Shown here: positions 7,547 through 15,794 of the stretch, piece after piece
Layout of the letters: the number at the start of each line of letters is the position of its first letter
Position numbering within the stretch: position 1 is the stretch's first letter
Assembly: GCA_943357025.1 (NCBI GenBank)
Contig: CALRGA010000003.1
Location: 1 to 38,404, forward strand
Length of the DNA stretch: 38,404 nt
DNA from: Candidatus Uhrbacteria bacterium RIFOXYB12_FULL_58_10
GTDB lineage: Bacteria; Patescibacteriota; Patescibacteriia; UBA9934; GWF2-40-263
Direction: 5' to 3'
Translations under genes and position numbers: made by a program
The notes under the pieces: generated by a model
What the model saw: only the letters and a program-made list of their open reading frames with translations
Told to the model about the DNA's origin: nothing
Databases searched by the model: none

Positions 7547-8935
7547 TTAGACAATCTCCCCGTCGAGAATCCACTTCTCTGCCTTTGTCACGCGAACGTT
7601 CACGGTCTGCCCCAGAAGCTCCTTCCCTCCCGCGAACCGCACCAGCTTCATCTCGCGAGAGTTTCCCAGGCACGTCCCCGGCATTGCCGCCAACCGATCG
7701 AGGATATTCCCCGGCAACGACAGCATCTCGTCGGTCGCGACCGGGACCTCGTGGCGCTCGACGAGGACGGAGACGATTTTTCCGACGTACGCCTGGTTCT
7801 TCTCGAACACGATGCGCTCCTGGATGTCCTGGAGGTGCTTCCAGCGCCACTTCTTCTCGTCGATGGAAACGTCGTCCTTGAAGGCGCGCCAGGCGGCCGT
7901 TCCCGACCGCGTCGAATACCGGGCCGTGTACGAGATGTCGAAGCGGACCTGCTCGTACAGCTCGGCGGTCTTCAGATACTGCTCGCGCGACTCGCCGCAG
8001 AACCCGACGATGATGTCCGTTCCGATCGCAAGGTCCGGGATCTTTTCGCGAAGGCGGCGCACGACGTCGAGGAACTGGGCGGACGTGTACCGACGGTTCA
8101 TGCGCTTGAGCACCGCGTCGTCGCCGGCCTGGACCGGGAGGTGGATGTAGTTGAGGTGCGCGGGGAGCGTCATCGCGTCGATGGCCTCGTCGCTCATGTG
8201 GAGCGGGTGCGGCGCGGTGTAATGGAGGCGCGAGATGCCCGCGACCTGGTTGACCTCCCAGAGCAGCGCGGCGAAGTGGTCCTTGTACGGATTCGCCGTC
8301 GAGAACGACTCCGGGTCCGGCGCGCGGAACGAGTTGACGGTCTGTCCGAGCAGCGTGACTTCCACGCAGCCGTGGTCGGCGAGGTCGCGGACCTCCGTGA
8401 GGATGTCGGCGACCATGCGGTTCTTCTCGAGGCCCCGGGCGAACGGCACGACGCAGTACGTGCAGAACTTGTTGCAGCCGGTCTGGATGGTCACGAACCC
8501 CTGGCGGAACGTCCGGCGCTCGGGGATAATCTTAAGATAGTCCTCGCCGATGTCGGCCCCGTTCACGAGCTCGGGACGCAGCTCGGAAATCCATCGCGGG
8601 AGCTGGACCACGTCGGTGATGGGAAAGTAAAGGTCGGCGGTGGGCATCTTCTTGCGGATGGCCCCGTCGCGGTCGCGGCCCGGCAGGCAGCCGGTGATCC
8701 CGACGATCAGGTTCGGGCGCGTCAGCTTGAGCTTGTCGAACTCGCGCAAAAATCCGAACACCCGGTCCTCGGCGCTCTGTCGAACGGAGCAGGTGTTCAC
8801 GAGGATGAGGTCGGCCTCCTCCTTGCGTTCCGTGGAAACGAAACCGACTCCGGAGAGGATGGCGTCCATCCGCTCGGAGTCGTTCTTGTTCATCTGGCAG
8901 CCGAGGGTAATGAGGTGGTATTTTGGCGCGTCCAT
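7547..8935 (-). CDS. miaB: MiaB-family tRNA methylthiotransferase (radical SAM)
   Basis: MDAPKYHLITLGCQMNKNDSERM, CNKFCTYCVVPFARG (CxxxCxxC), HLPVQAGDDAVLKRMNRRYT, TRAM-like C-terminus. Confidence 0.95.
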   Translation of the reverse strand: MDAPKYHLITLGCQMNKNDSERMDAILSGVGFVSTERKEEADLILVNTCSVRQSAEDRVFGFLREFDKLKLTRPNLIVGITGCLPGRDRDGAIRKKMPTADLYFPITDVVQLPRWISELRPELVNGADIGEDYLKIIPERRTFRQGFVTIQTGCNKFCTYCVVPFARGLEKNRMVADILTEVRDLADHGCVEVTLLGQTVNSFRAPDPESFSTANPYKDHFAALLWEVNQVAGISRLHYTAPHPLHMSDEAIDAMTLPAHLNYIHLPVQAGDDAVLKRMNRRYTSAQFLDVVRRLREKIPDLAIGTDIIVGFCGESREQYLKTAELYEQVRFDISYTARYSTRSGTAAWRAFKDDVSIDEKKWRWKHLQDIQERIVFEKNQAYVGKIVSVLVERHEVPVATDEMLSLPGNILDRLAAMPGTCLGNSREMKLVRFAGGKELLGQTVNVRVTKAEKWILDGEIV

Positions 8936-8957
8936 AACGGACGGAACCGTATCAGAT

Positions 8958-9839
8958 TTATCGCGGGCCGGCAACCGACGCCGACTTGCGCGCCTCGTAC
9001 GCCTCGCGCCTGGAAAGCGTCGCGATCTTGGCATCCAAATCCATCTTCTTGAACGGATTGCTGAAAAAACCCATCTTGGCCCGCTCGCTACGAAGCTCGA
9101 CAAGTTCCACGCGCCACGGCTCGTACTGGATGGCGTCCTTCGGAAGGTCTTCGAGAACGGACTGTCGCGCCGTCACGGCATGGCGCGCGGCGGCCGTCTC
9201 CTGCTGCTTTCGTATCGCTTCCCGGCGGAGAATTCTCCAGCCGTCCGGGCCGGTTGCCAGCCGCGGAACCGCCGCGAGCTGCTCGCGGACGATACGCGCG
9301 TCGTCGATGGCACTCCGGAGCACCTCCTCGTCCCCTTCCGCCGCGGATGCCAGGCGCTCGGCGCTCTCGTACCGGGCCACCAGGTTCCTCGCGTATCCCA
9401 CGCGGTCCGAGAATCGCGCCGCGTCTTCCCGAACCCGCGCCTCGGCGAGCTTCGGAATCAGCGCGTTCATTTCCCACCGAACCTTCTGAAGGATGGCGCG
9501 ATCCTTGATCATCGCGATCCCCAGGTCCTCCATTTCCTTGCACTGCGCCGAACGCAGGGAGAACTCCTCGCACAGCTGCTTCCAATAGGCCTCCGCGGAT
9601 CGCCCCATGGCAATCTCCCGAACGACGACAACCTCCTGCGCCCGCTGCTGCGAACGCGTCTCGCGCTCCGCCGCGGACTCACGGTACGCCGGTCGAGCGT
9701 CGGGCCAGATGGCAGGCTCGACCACGTCGACTCCTCCGCGCGCAACGACCTCCGTCTCTTTCTTCGACGGAAGGTCGAGCAGTTTTCCCGTGCGCGGCGG
9801 ACGCCCTGGCTGTTCTCCGTAAAATATTTCTCCATGCAT
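8958..9839 (-). CDS. hypothetical coiled-coil protein (293 aa)
   Basis: Intact ORF in the coding direction of its neighbours; long charged helices. Confidence 0.65.
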   Translation of the reverse strand: MHGEIFYGEQPGRPPRTGKLLDLPSKKETEVVARGGVDVVEPAIWPDARPAYRESAAERETRSQQRAQEVVVVREIAMGRSAEAYWKQLCEEFSLRSAQCKEMEDLGIAMIKDRAILQKVRWEMNALIPKLAEARVREDAARFSDRVGYARNLVARYESAERLASAAEGDEEVLRSAIDDARIVREQLAAVPRLATGPDGWRILRREAIRKQQETAAARHAVTARQSVLEDLPKDAIQYEPWRVELVELRSERAKMGFFSNPFKKMDLDAKIATLSRREAYEARKSASVAGPR

Positions 9840-9874
9840 ATCGCATTCAGTATACCATAACGACGCGAAGAACG

Positions 9875-9912
9875 AAAAAAAATACAGTCGCGATCCTTAC
9901 GGACGGGACTGT
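9875..9912 (-). terminator. intrinsic terminator; stem ACAGTC/GACTGT with inner pairs, T8 tract; contains the stop codon of the 166-aa ORF
   Basis: Plus strand AAAAAAAATACAGTCGCGATCCTTACGGACGGGACTGT; stop at complement(9897-9899) lies in the apical loop. Confidence 0.75.
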
Positions 9913-10397
9913 CGAGCAAAGCCTTGCGTGGCGAGCGCCGCGTCCGTCGATCCCGGGTTCGCGCGCATCAGGCACGAGACGTACAGGGCGCGGTAGTAGG
10001 CGCGGCGCGTTGAGGTGAGGGCCATTCCGCGGGATCGGTACGTCGCTTCGACGTGCGCGGTAAAGCGGTCGAGGCGGCCGGCGACCCATCGGCTTCGAAC
10101 GCGCAGGCCGGCGGCGGATCCGGAACCGACGCGGTCAAGCTGGTCCGTCACGAACCGCTCGTTGTAACTCGGATGCGCCATCGACCGGGCGGCCACGTCG
10201 CGCCGAATCTCCCGGCACGCCTCGTCGTTCCAGCGGCCGAGGTCGCCGAGACGTTCGAGAAGGAGCGGAACGTCGGGCCGCGAAACCGCGCCGCAGAGCC
10301 CGTCCCGGAGCAGGCGCTCGATGGGATACGGCTCGCGGCATGGGAGGAGCAAGGCGTCGTTCGGCGAAGGAACGACGATGGAAAGATGCGGACTCAC
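9897..10397 (-). CDS. hypothetical protein (166 aa)
   Basis: Intact ORF with a 4-bp overlap with the upstream gene. Confidence 0.6.
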   Translation of the reverse strand: MSPHLSIVVPSPNDALLLPCREPYPIERLLRDGLCGAVSRPDVPLLLERLGDLGRWNDEACREIRRDVAARSMAHPSYNERFVTDQLDRVGSGSAAGLRVRSRWVAGRLDRFTAHVEATYRSRGMALTSTRRAYYRALYVSCLMRANPGSTDAALATQGFARQSRP

Positions 10398-10897
10398 GGT
10401 GCTTTCCCCGTCGAGAACACGCGCAACTTTCGGAAGGACGGAGCCGCCGCCGCGTTTTCCTTGGCGGCCACGTCGTAGAGCCGAAGAAAGACGGCCGTGA
10501 GCGTGGCGACCCTATCCGGTCCGGGAGGCCGCATTTTATCTCCCGCAAAGAAGCTGTCCAGCTCCTCCTCGAAGGAGGACGTCACCTCCCGCATAAAGCC
10601 GGAGAACGGACCGGAGAGACTTGCCTCGACGTATGCGCGAGCCGTCGCGGCGTCGCGAGAAAACGTCATGATGTCTTCGCGAGCCCCTTCCAACCCCTTC
10701 TTCGTCCACGCCGACCGTGGCGGAAGGCAGATGGCGACGTAGCTGAGTTCCCTGCGGTCGAATTCCGCCGGGCCCGTTTTGGGAAAGATGAGCGAGTAGC
10801 GAAAGTCCTGGAACGGACCCGGCGTAATCGCGTCGTGCCCGTAATCCGAGGAATCGTACGTGTCCCGCATGGGCGTTCCATTTTTTTTCTGATTCAT
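10394..10897 (-). CDS. hypothetical protein (167 aa)
   Basis: GGAGGAGG Shine-Dalgarno-like sequence upstream of ATG at complement(10897). Confidence 0.65.
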   Translation of the reverse strand: MNQKKNGTPMRDTYDSSDYGHDAITPGPFQDFRYSLIFPKTGPAEFDRRELSYVAICLPPRSAWTKKGLEGAREDIMTFSRDAATARAYVEASLSGPFSGFMREVTSSFEEELDSFFAGDKMRPPGPDRVATLTAVFLRLYDVAAKENAAAAPSFRKLRVFSTGKAP

Positions 10898-10967
10898 TTC
10901 TGCGTCCTCCTCCCATGGCAAGTATATGCCAGCTGGGAGATATGCACACTAGAGTACCGCGCGCGGT

Positions 10968-10997
10968 TTGTCAATCCCTCGGCCAAAATGGTATCAT
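10968..10997 (+). promoter_or_regulatory. sigma70-like promoter (TTGTCA-18-TATCAT)
   Basis: In the divergent intergenic region, about 40 bp upstream of ATG 11037. Confidence 0.5.
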
Positions 10998-11036
10998 GGT
11001 GACATTCACATCCGCGCACGGATTAATTATAACGAT

Positions 11037-12278
11037 ATGCGAGGAGAGGGACAAGCGAGATACGTCATCGACGCGAAGACAGGAAAAGGAACGACCGTTG
11101 AGAGGGGAGTTCCTGCCACAAAGAGCAAGGAGGTCATTCCGCGCGAAAAAAATATCGCGAAGAAATACATCGAGGCGCGCGATATGCAGGAGACCGGGGC
11201 AAAGGCGGACGCGTTCGTGTCCAAGATGAACCCCGACCAGACGCTCGCGCTCCGCAGTTATATGGACGGACTGGATGCCACCGATTCCAGCCATGCCGCC
11301 ATGGTGGCCGCGGTACGCGAAGGCAAGAAGGCGTTAGCCGCTGGCGAAATGAATACGAAGGGCCTTGATGCCACGCTCGACTGGAAAGACGCGATGAATA
11401 AACTTCGGGCGCTTGAGAGCGACGCGAAGAGCAGCGGCATCAACATCGCCGCATACGACCTTGGTCGCCGGAAAAGTCGCGACGCTCTCCGAACGCAGCT
11501 CGTTGGCTCGCGCAGCCTCGGCCGGGAGGAAACGTCGGTTAAAACCGAGGCTCTCAAAAATGCCGAGACGGTCGGGTACGCGGAACCTCGCCCGCTTGCC
11601 CGCGTGAACCGCGGACCGGACTGGAGGGTGATTCGCAATACGGTCGTGGACATGCGTCCGGTGGACCAGCGACCCGAGGACGGGCCGGCAAAAGTTGTTC
11701 CGGCACCCCAGCCGAAGAGCGCGTGGGGACGCGCCAAGAGCTGGATGTCGGGAACGCCGGTCGGCAAGGCGGCCAGGTGGCTCGGCGTCGGAATAATCGG
11801 CGTCCTTGGCATGAGCGTGCTCGGCCCGCGTCAGGACGTCGAGGATCGCCCGCAGGCAGAACAGTCGGCCATGATGGCTCCCGTCCAGGAAGTCCTTCCC
11901 GCGGCCAACGTGTCCGTCGACGACGAGAACCTCCTGATCAACGCCGCCGAGGACGTCGAAGAAATGTCCGGCGATTCCGCAGCGACGAAAGAGACAAAGG
12001 CCGCCGTGCGCGAATTCAGAAAGAGCGGCGACCCGCGAAACCTCGAGGACGCGCTGAAGATCCTCGAACCATTCGATGGAAAGGACGCGTACTTGCGACG
12101 ACGGGCCGAGGCAAGCAAGGCCGACCTTCAGGCCCGCCTGGCCGACCTCGCGTTCATTCGATCGGCAATAAATTCCCGGAGTTCAACCGTTGAAATGTCG
12201 AAGCGCCTCGATGTGAAGAAGAAGATCGAGGATCTAAAGTCTCGCATAGATCTGATGAAGGCAATCAAGGACATCTAA
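11037..12278 (+). CDS. hypothetical single-TM helical protein (413 aa from ATG 11037)
   Basis: MRGEGQARYVIDAKTGKG...; TM-like WLGVGIIGVLGMSVLG; ATG 11037 fits the promoter better than the track start at 10968. Confidence 0.7.
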   Translation: MRGEGQARYVIDAKTGKGTTVERGVPATKSKEVIPREKNIAKKYIEARDMQETGAKADAFVSKMNPDQTLALRSYMDGLDATDSSHAAMVAAVREGKKALAAGEMNTKGLDATLDWKDAMNKLRALESDAKSSGINIAAYDLGRRKSRDALRTQLVGSRSLGREETSVKTEALKNAETVGYAEPRPLARVNRGPDWRVIRNTVVDMRPVDQRPEDGPAKVVPAPQPKSAWGRAKSWMSGTPVGKAARWLGVGIIGVLGMSVLGPRQDVEDRPQAEQSAMMAPVQEVLPAANVSVDDENLLINAAEDVEEMSGDSAATKETKAAVREFRKSGDPRNLEDALKILEPFDGKDAYLRRRAEASKADLQARLADLAFIRSAINSRSSTVEMSKRLDVKKKIEDLKSRIDLMKAIKDI

Positions 12279-12289
12279 TCCGCCTACCG

Positions 12290-12317
12290 AAAACGCCTCG
12301 CACTAGCGAGGCGTTTT
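12290..12317. terminator. bidirectional intrinsic terminator, perfect 12-bp stem AAAACGCCTCGC-ACTA-GCGAGGCGTTTT
   Basis: Between convergent genes; the loop contains the thrS stop codon (complement 12303-12305). Confidence 0.93.
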
Positions 12318-14045
12318 TGCTGCGTTCAATGCCGTGACAATGAGATCGGCCTGCGGGACCATCAGGTCTTCCGTGGCGCCGAACACGTTGATCTTGAAAT
12401 CCCCTCCCTCGGCTTCCTTGGCGCCGAAGACGATCGTCCACGGAACCTTCATCATGGCCGACGCGCGGATTTTCTTTCCGACCTTCTCGTCGCTCACGTC
12501 GAGCTCGACGCGGAGGCCCGCCGCCGACAGCTTTTCCTTCAGCTCCGTCGCGGCCGGGACGAACGCGTCCGAGACGGTCGCGATGCGAATCTGGTACGGG
12601 GCGAGCCACATGGGGAACGCGCCGCCGAGGTGCTCGATGAGGATCCCGAGGAACCGCTCGACCGAACCCAGGATGGCGCGGTGGATGACCACCGGGCGCT
12701 TCTTGTCGTTGTCCGGGGCGACGTACTCGAGGTCGAACCGCTCCGGGAGGTTCATGTCGAGCTGGATGGTGGACAGCTGCCACTCGCGGCCGATGCAGTC
12801 CTTGGCCATGAAGTCGAGCTTCGGCCCGTAGAACGCCGCCTCGCCCACGCCGATCTTGTGCGTCCATCCGCGCTTCTCGATGAGACGCGACAGCGCCGAC
12901 TCGCTCTCGGCCCAGATGGCCGGGTCGCCGATGTACTTTTCCTTGTTCTCCGGGTCGTGTGTCGAGATGCGCACCCAGAAATCGGTGAACGTGAACGCGC
13001 GGTACGCCTCGTCGATCATGTCGAGCATCAGGTTGATCTCGCCCTCGATCTGGTCCGGCATGGCGAACACGTGGCAGTCGTCCTGGGTGAGGCCGCGCAC
13101 GCGCGTGAGGCCGGACAGTTCCCCGCTCTTCTCGTAACGATAGTTCGTGGTCGTGCAGGTCCAGCGCATCGGCAGCTCGCGGTACGAGTGCGGGTTCTGC
13201 TTGTAGAGCATCATGAAGTGCGGGCAGTTCATCGGCTTCAGGTAGTACGCGTCCTCGTCCTTGAGCTGCATGGGAGGATACATCGCGTCGTACTTCTGCA
13301 GGTGGCCGGAAATCTCGTACAGCCGGCCCTTGGTGATGTGCGGAATCCAGATGGGGACGTAGCCGCGGGCCTCCTGGCGCTCGATGATGAAGTTCTCGAC
13401 GAGGCGTCGCAGCACGGCGCCGCGCGGATAGAACAGCGGAAGCCCGCCGCCGATCTCGTCGATGACCGTGAACAGCTCGAGCTCCTTCCCGAGCTTGCGG
13501 TGGTCGCGCTTCTTCGCCTCCTCCATCATGGCGAGGTACGCGACAAGCTCGTCCTTCGTCTCGAACGCGAGGCCGTAGATGCGTGTGAGCTGGTCGTTCT
13601 TCTCGCTCCCGCGCCAGTACGCGCCGGCGATCACGTCGAGCTTGAACGACTCGGGGTCCACGTTCGCGAGCGAGTCGGCGTGTCCTCCGCGGCACAGGTC
13701 GACGTACGTTCCGGACCGGTACAGCGTCAGCGTCTGCCCTTCCGTCGAGAACTCGTTGATGAGCTCGGTCTTGTACTTGTTATCCGCGAAGGTCGCCCGC
13801 GCCTCGTCTGCCGAGACCTCGGAGCGGTCGAACGACGTGAACGTCGGGAGCAGCTCGCGCATCTTCGCCTCGATCTTCGGAAGATCTTCCTGCGAGATCG
13901 GCGCGGAGAACTTGAAATCATAATAGAATCCGTCGTCGACGGCCGGGCCGATCGTGCGCTTGGAGTCGGGGTACAGGTCGAGAACCGCCGCGGCAAGCAG
14001 GTGGGCGAGGGAATGGCGGAGCGAGGATAGGTCGGAAGGAGACAT
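12303..14045 (-). CDS. thrS: threonyl-tRNA synthetase without the N-terminal TGS domain
   Basis: RHSLAHLLAAAV, GPAVDDGFYYDF, FYPRGAVLRRLVENFI, MNCPHFMMLYK, RGLTQDDCHVF, DFMAKDCIGREWQLSTIQLD, HRAILGSVERFLGILIEHLGGAFPMWLAP. Confidence 0.97.
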   Translation of the reverse strand: MSPSDLSSLRHSLAHLLAAAVLDLYPDSKRTIGPAVDDGFYYDFKFSAPISQEDLPKIEAKMRELLPTFTSFDRSEVSADEARATFADNKYKTELINEFSTEGQTLTLYRSGTYVDLCRGGHADSLANVDPESFKLDVIAGAYWRGSEKNDQLTRIYGLAFETKDELVAYLAMMEEAKKRDHRKLGKELELFTVIDEIGGGLPLFYPRGAVLRRLVENFIIERQEARGYVPIWIPHITKGRLYEISGHLQKYDAMYPPMQLKDEDAYYLKPMNCPHFMMLYKQNPHSYRELPMRWTCTTTNYRYEKSGELSGLTRVRGLTQDDCHVFAMPDQIEGEINLMLDMIDEAYRAFTFTDFWVRISTHDPENKEKYIGDPAIWAESESALSRLIEKRGWTHKIGVGEAAFYGPKLDFMAKDCIGREWQLSTIQLDMNLPERFDLEYVAPDNDKKRPVVIHRAILGSVERFLGILIEHLGGAFPMWLAPYQIRIATVSDAFVPAATELKEKLSAAGLRVELDVSDEKVGKKIRASAMMKVPWTIVFGAKEAEGGDFKINVFGATEDLMVPQADLIVTALNAAKTPR

Positions 14046-14099
14046 AGGACGAATTGGACAAATGTGACCGATAACCTACGAACTCTAGCACAATACAAA

Positions 14100-14121
14100 G
14101 AACGGCCACAAGCGGCCGTTC
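14100..14121 (-). terminator. intrinsic terminator hairpin GAACGGCC-ACAAGC-GGCCGTTC
   Basis: Abuts the stop codon of the 14122-15300 ORF; followed on the minus strand by TTTGTATTG. Confidence 0.7.
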
Positions 14122-15300
14122 CTAGTCCTCGATCTGGACGTAAATGTGATCCTTCAGCCGCGGGACGCGCTTCATCCAGAACGGGGTGAAGTCGACCGTG
14201 ACGGCATCCGCGATCTGTTCCTTGGCGAGAAGCGCCGTGATTTCCTCGGCGGACATTCCGGCGAATCGTCCCGGCTCGAGCGAGCGGCTCGCGGTCGACG
14301 GGGCAATGATCCCGTCGAGATACACGTGAACGCTCGCCGTTCCCGATGCGGCGGTAGCGATCTTGTCGACCGACGCCTGGAGCGCCGAACCGTTCAGGCT
14401 CACGAAGTCCGTGCCGTGAAGGATCTGCTCGTACAGCTTGCGCTTGGCGATGACGAGCAGCGCGTCGCGGTCGTAGAACACGCCCGTCGCGTCCACCGAC
14501 ATCGTCAGGCCGAACCCCGCGGCCTCGGCTCCCGCCTGCGTATCGCTCTTCAGCTCGCCGACCGCAAAGGAATACGCCTCGCCAGCAAGACCGTCGCCTG
14601 CCTTCGCCTTCAGCGCGGCCCTGGCCTCCTCCTCGAGCGTCCCGCGCAGCTCAAGCGCCGCGCGGTCGAGATCCTCCTGCGTGATGATCGAGACTTTTCT
14701 GACCCCGCCATCGAACGCCTTCGCGTTCTCGGCGGTGATCTGCTTTTGCAGGGATTCGGAGAGGCCCGGGATCGAGAACGTTGTGGGCGCGACGTTGCCG
14801 GCTGCGCCCGCGACGTCGGCGTAGACGGTCGCCTCGACGGACCCGTTCGCCGGGACGGTCACGCCCTTGTCGAGGCGAAACAGGATGCCGGACGCGGACA
14901 GGAACCGCGTGGTGGCGATGAGCGGCTGTATGCGCGTCGACAGGTTTCGGACGACGACCGTGCCGCCGGCCTTCTCGTCGACCGTCTTTCCCGAGTTCAT
15001 GGGAACGAACGCCGCGGTCTTCTTCACGGTCGCGGTCACGATCGACCCGCGCACCTCGCTGTCCTTCGTTGGCGTCTTCGCCACGTCGGCAATAAACTCC
15101 GTCTTGACCGTGGTCCTGATCGGCGTCACGTGGATCGTCGCCGAGACCGTCGACACGTAGAGCACGGCCGCGAGCATCATCGCCACCGCCACGACAAAAC
15201 CGACCGCGATGCGGCGGTAGAGTTTCAGCGACGGAGCGGCCGGAGCCGCTGCCTTCGCGTTTGCCTTCGTTTTTTTGACGGCTGGGGACATTGGATCCAC
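14122..15300 (-). CDS. membrane-anchored extracytoplasmic protein, baseplate J/gp47-like family as annotated in CPR genomes
   Basis: N-terminal TM (YRRIAVGFVVAVAMMLAAVLYVSTV), KTVDEKAGGTVVVRNLSTRIQPLIATTRFLSASGILFRLDKGVTVPANGSVEATVYADVAGAAGNVAPTTFSIPG. Confidence 0.7.
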   Translation of the reverse strand: MDPMSPAVKKTKANAKAAAPAAPSLKLYRRIAVGFVVAVAMMLAAVLYVSTVSATIHVTPIRTTVKTEFIADVAKTPTKDSEVRGSIVTATVKKTAAFVPMNSGKTVDEKAGGTVVVRNLSTRIQPLIATTRFLSASGILFRLDKGVTVPANGSVEATVYADVAGAAGNVAPTTFSIPGLSESLQKQITAENAKAFDGGVRKVSIITQEDLDRAALELRGTLEEEARAALKAKAGDGLAGEAYSFAVGELKSDTQAGAEAAGFGLTMSVDATGVFYDRDALLVIAKRKLYEQILHGTDFVSLNGSALQASVDKIATAASGTASVHVYLDGIIAPSTASRSLEPGRFAGMSAEEITALLAKEQIADAVTVDFTPFWMKRVPRLKDHIYVQIED

Positions 15301-15322
15301 ACAAGTATATCAGAAACCGACG

Positions 15323-15354
15323 AAAAGAAAAATGCCCGTCATGACATGACGAGC
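15323..15354 (-). terminator. intrinsic-terminator-like hairpin GC(T)CGTCA-TGTCA-TGACG(G)GC + ATTTTTCTTTTC
   Basis: Overlaps the stop codon (complement 15339-15341) of the upstream ORF. Confidence 0.6.
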
Positions 15355-15737
15355 AGCACGACGAGAATTGCGCGAAGCCGCTGATAGCGATCCCCCATGT
15401 CCGGAAGATGCAGCACGGCGCGGCGTCTGAGGAGGGACAGCGGCCTCGAAACCCAGGATCGGACGGCGACGGCCGGAAGGCAAGATTCCACGAAGTCCGG
15501 AATTTCCGTGGATGGCATGGCGTCCAAGCGCGCGATTGCTTCCCGCAGTTCGGGGTATGGCATCAGACGAGCGCGTTCCTCGAGGGCCGTCATGCGGCAC
15601 AGAAGGCCGGCTTCGGCGGGAGTCAGCAGGCCGTCAACGCGCAGGCGGGCAAACGGACCGTCGTTTTCGCTTGGCGGCGGATCATCGTGGATCAAATCGG
15701 GCGTCGCGCCCGCGAAGCGCGGAAGGATGCGCAACAT
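15339..15737 (-). CDS. hypothetical protein
   Basis: ORF MLRILPRFAGATPDLIHDD...; start could be 15767. Confidence 0.5.
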   Translation of the reverse strand: MLRILPRFAGATPDLIHDDPPPSENDGPFARLRVDGLLTPAEAGLLCRMTALEERARLMPYPELREAIARLDAMPSTEIPDFVESCLPAVAVRSWVSRPLSLLRRRAVLHLPDMGDRYQRLRAILVVLLVMS

Positions 15738-15794
15738 GGGACCTCCTCGGGAGAAACCGTGCCACAAAACCGACCGCGCGTCAAGGAACGCGCC

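Noticed and set aside
6782-9052. 756-aa plus-strand ORF across miaA/miaB
   Set aside because: Antisense shadow ORF of high-GC coding DNA; low-complexity Arg/Ser/Asp-rich translation, and the minus strand has clear MiaA/MiaB motifs.
10968-11036. Upstream extension of the 413-aa ORF to 10968
   Set aside because: Overlaps the likely -35/-10 promoter; ATG 11037 is more plausible.
12630-14030. 466-aa plus-strand ORF opposite thrS
   Set aside because: Shadow ORF; thrS motifs on the minus strand are decisive.
14122-15300. Prophage tail module
   Set aside because: Only a baseplate-J-like domain; no terminase, capsid, portal, tail or integrase genes nearby.
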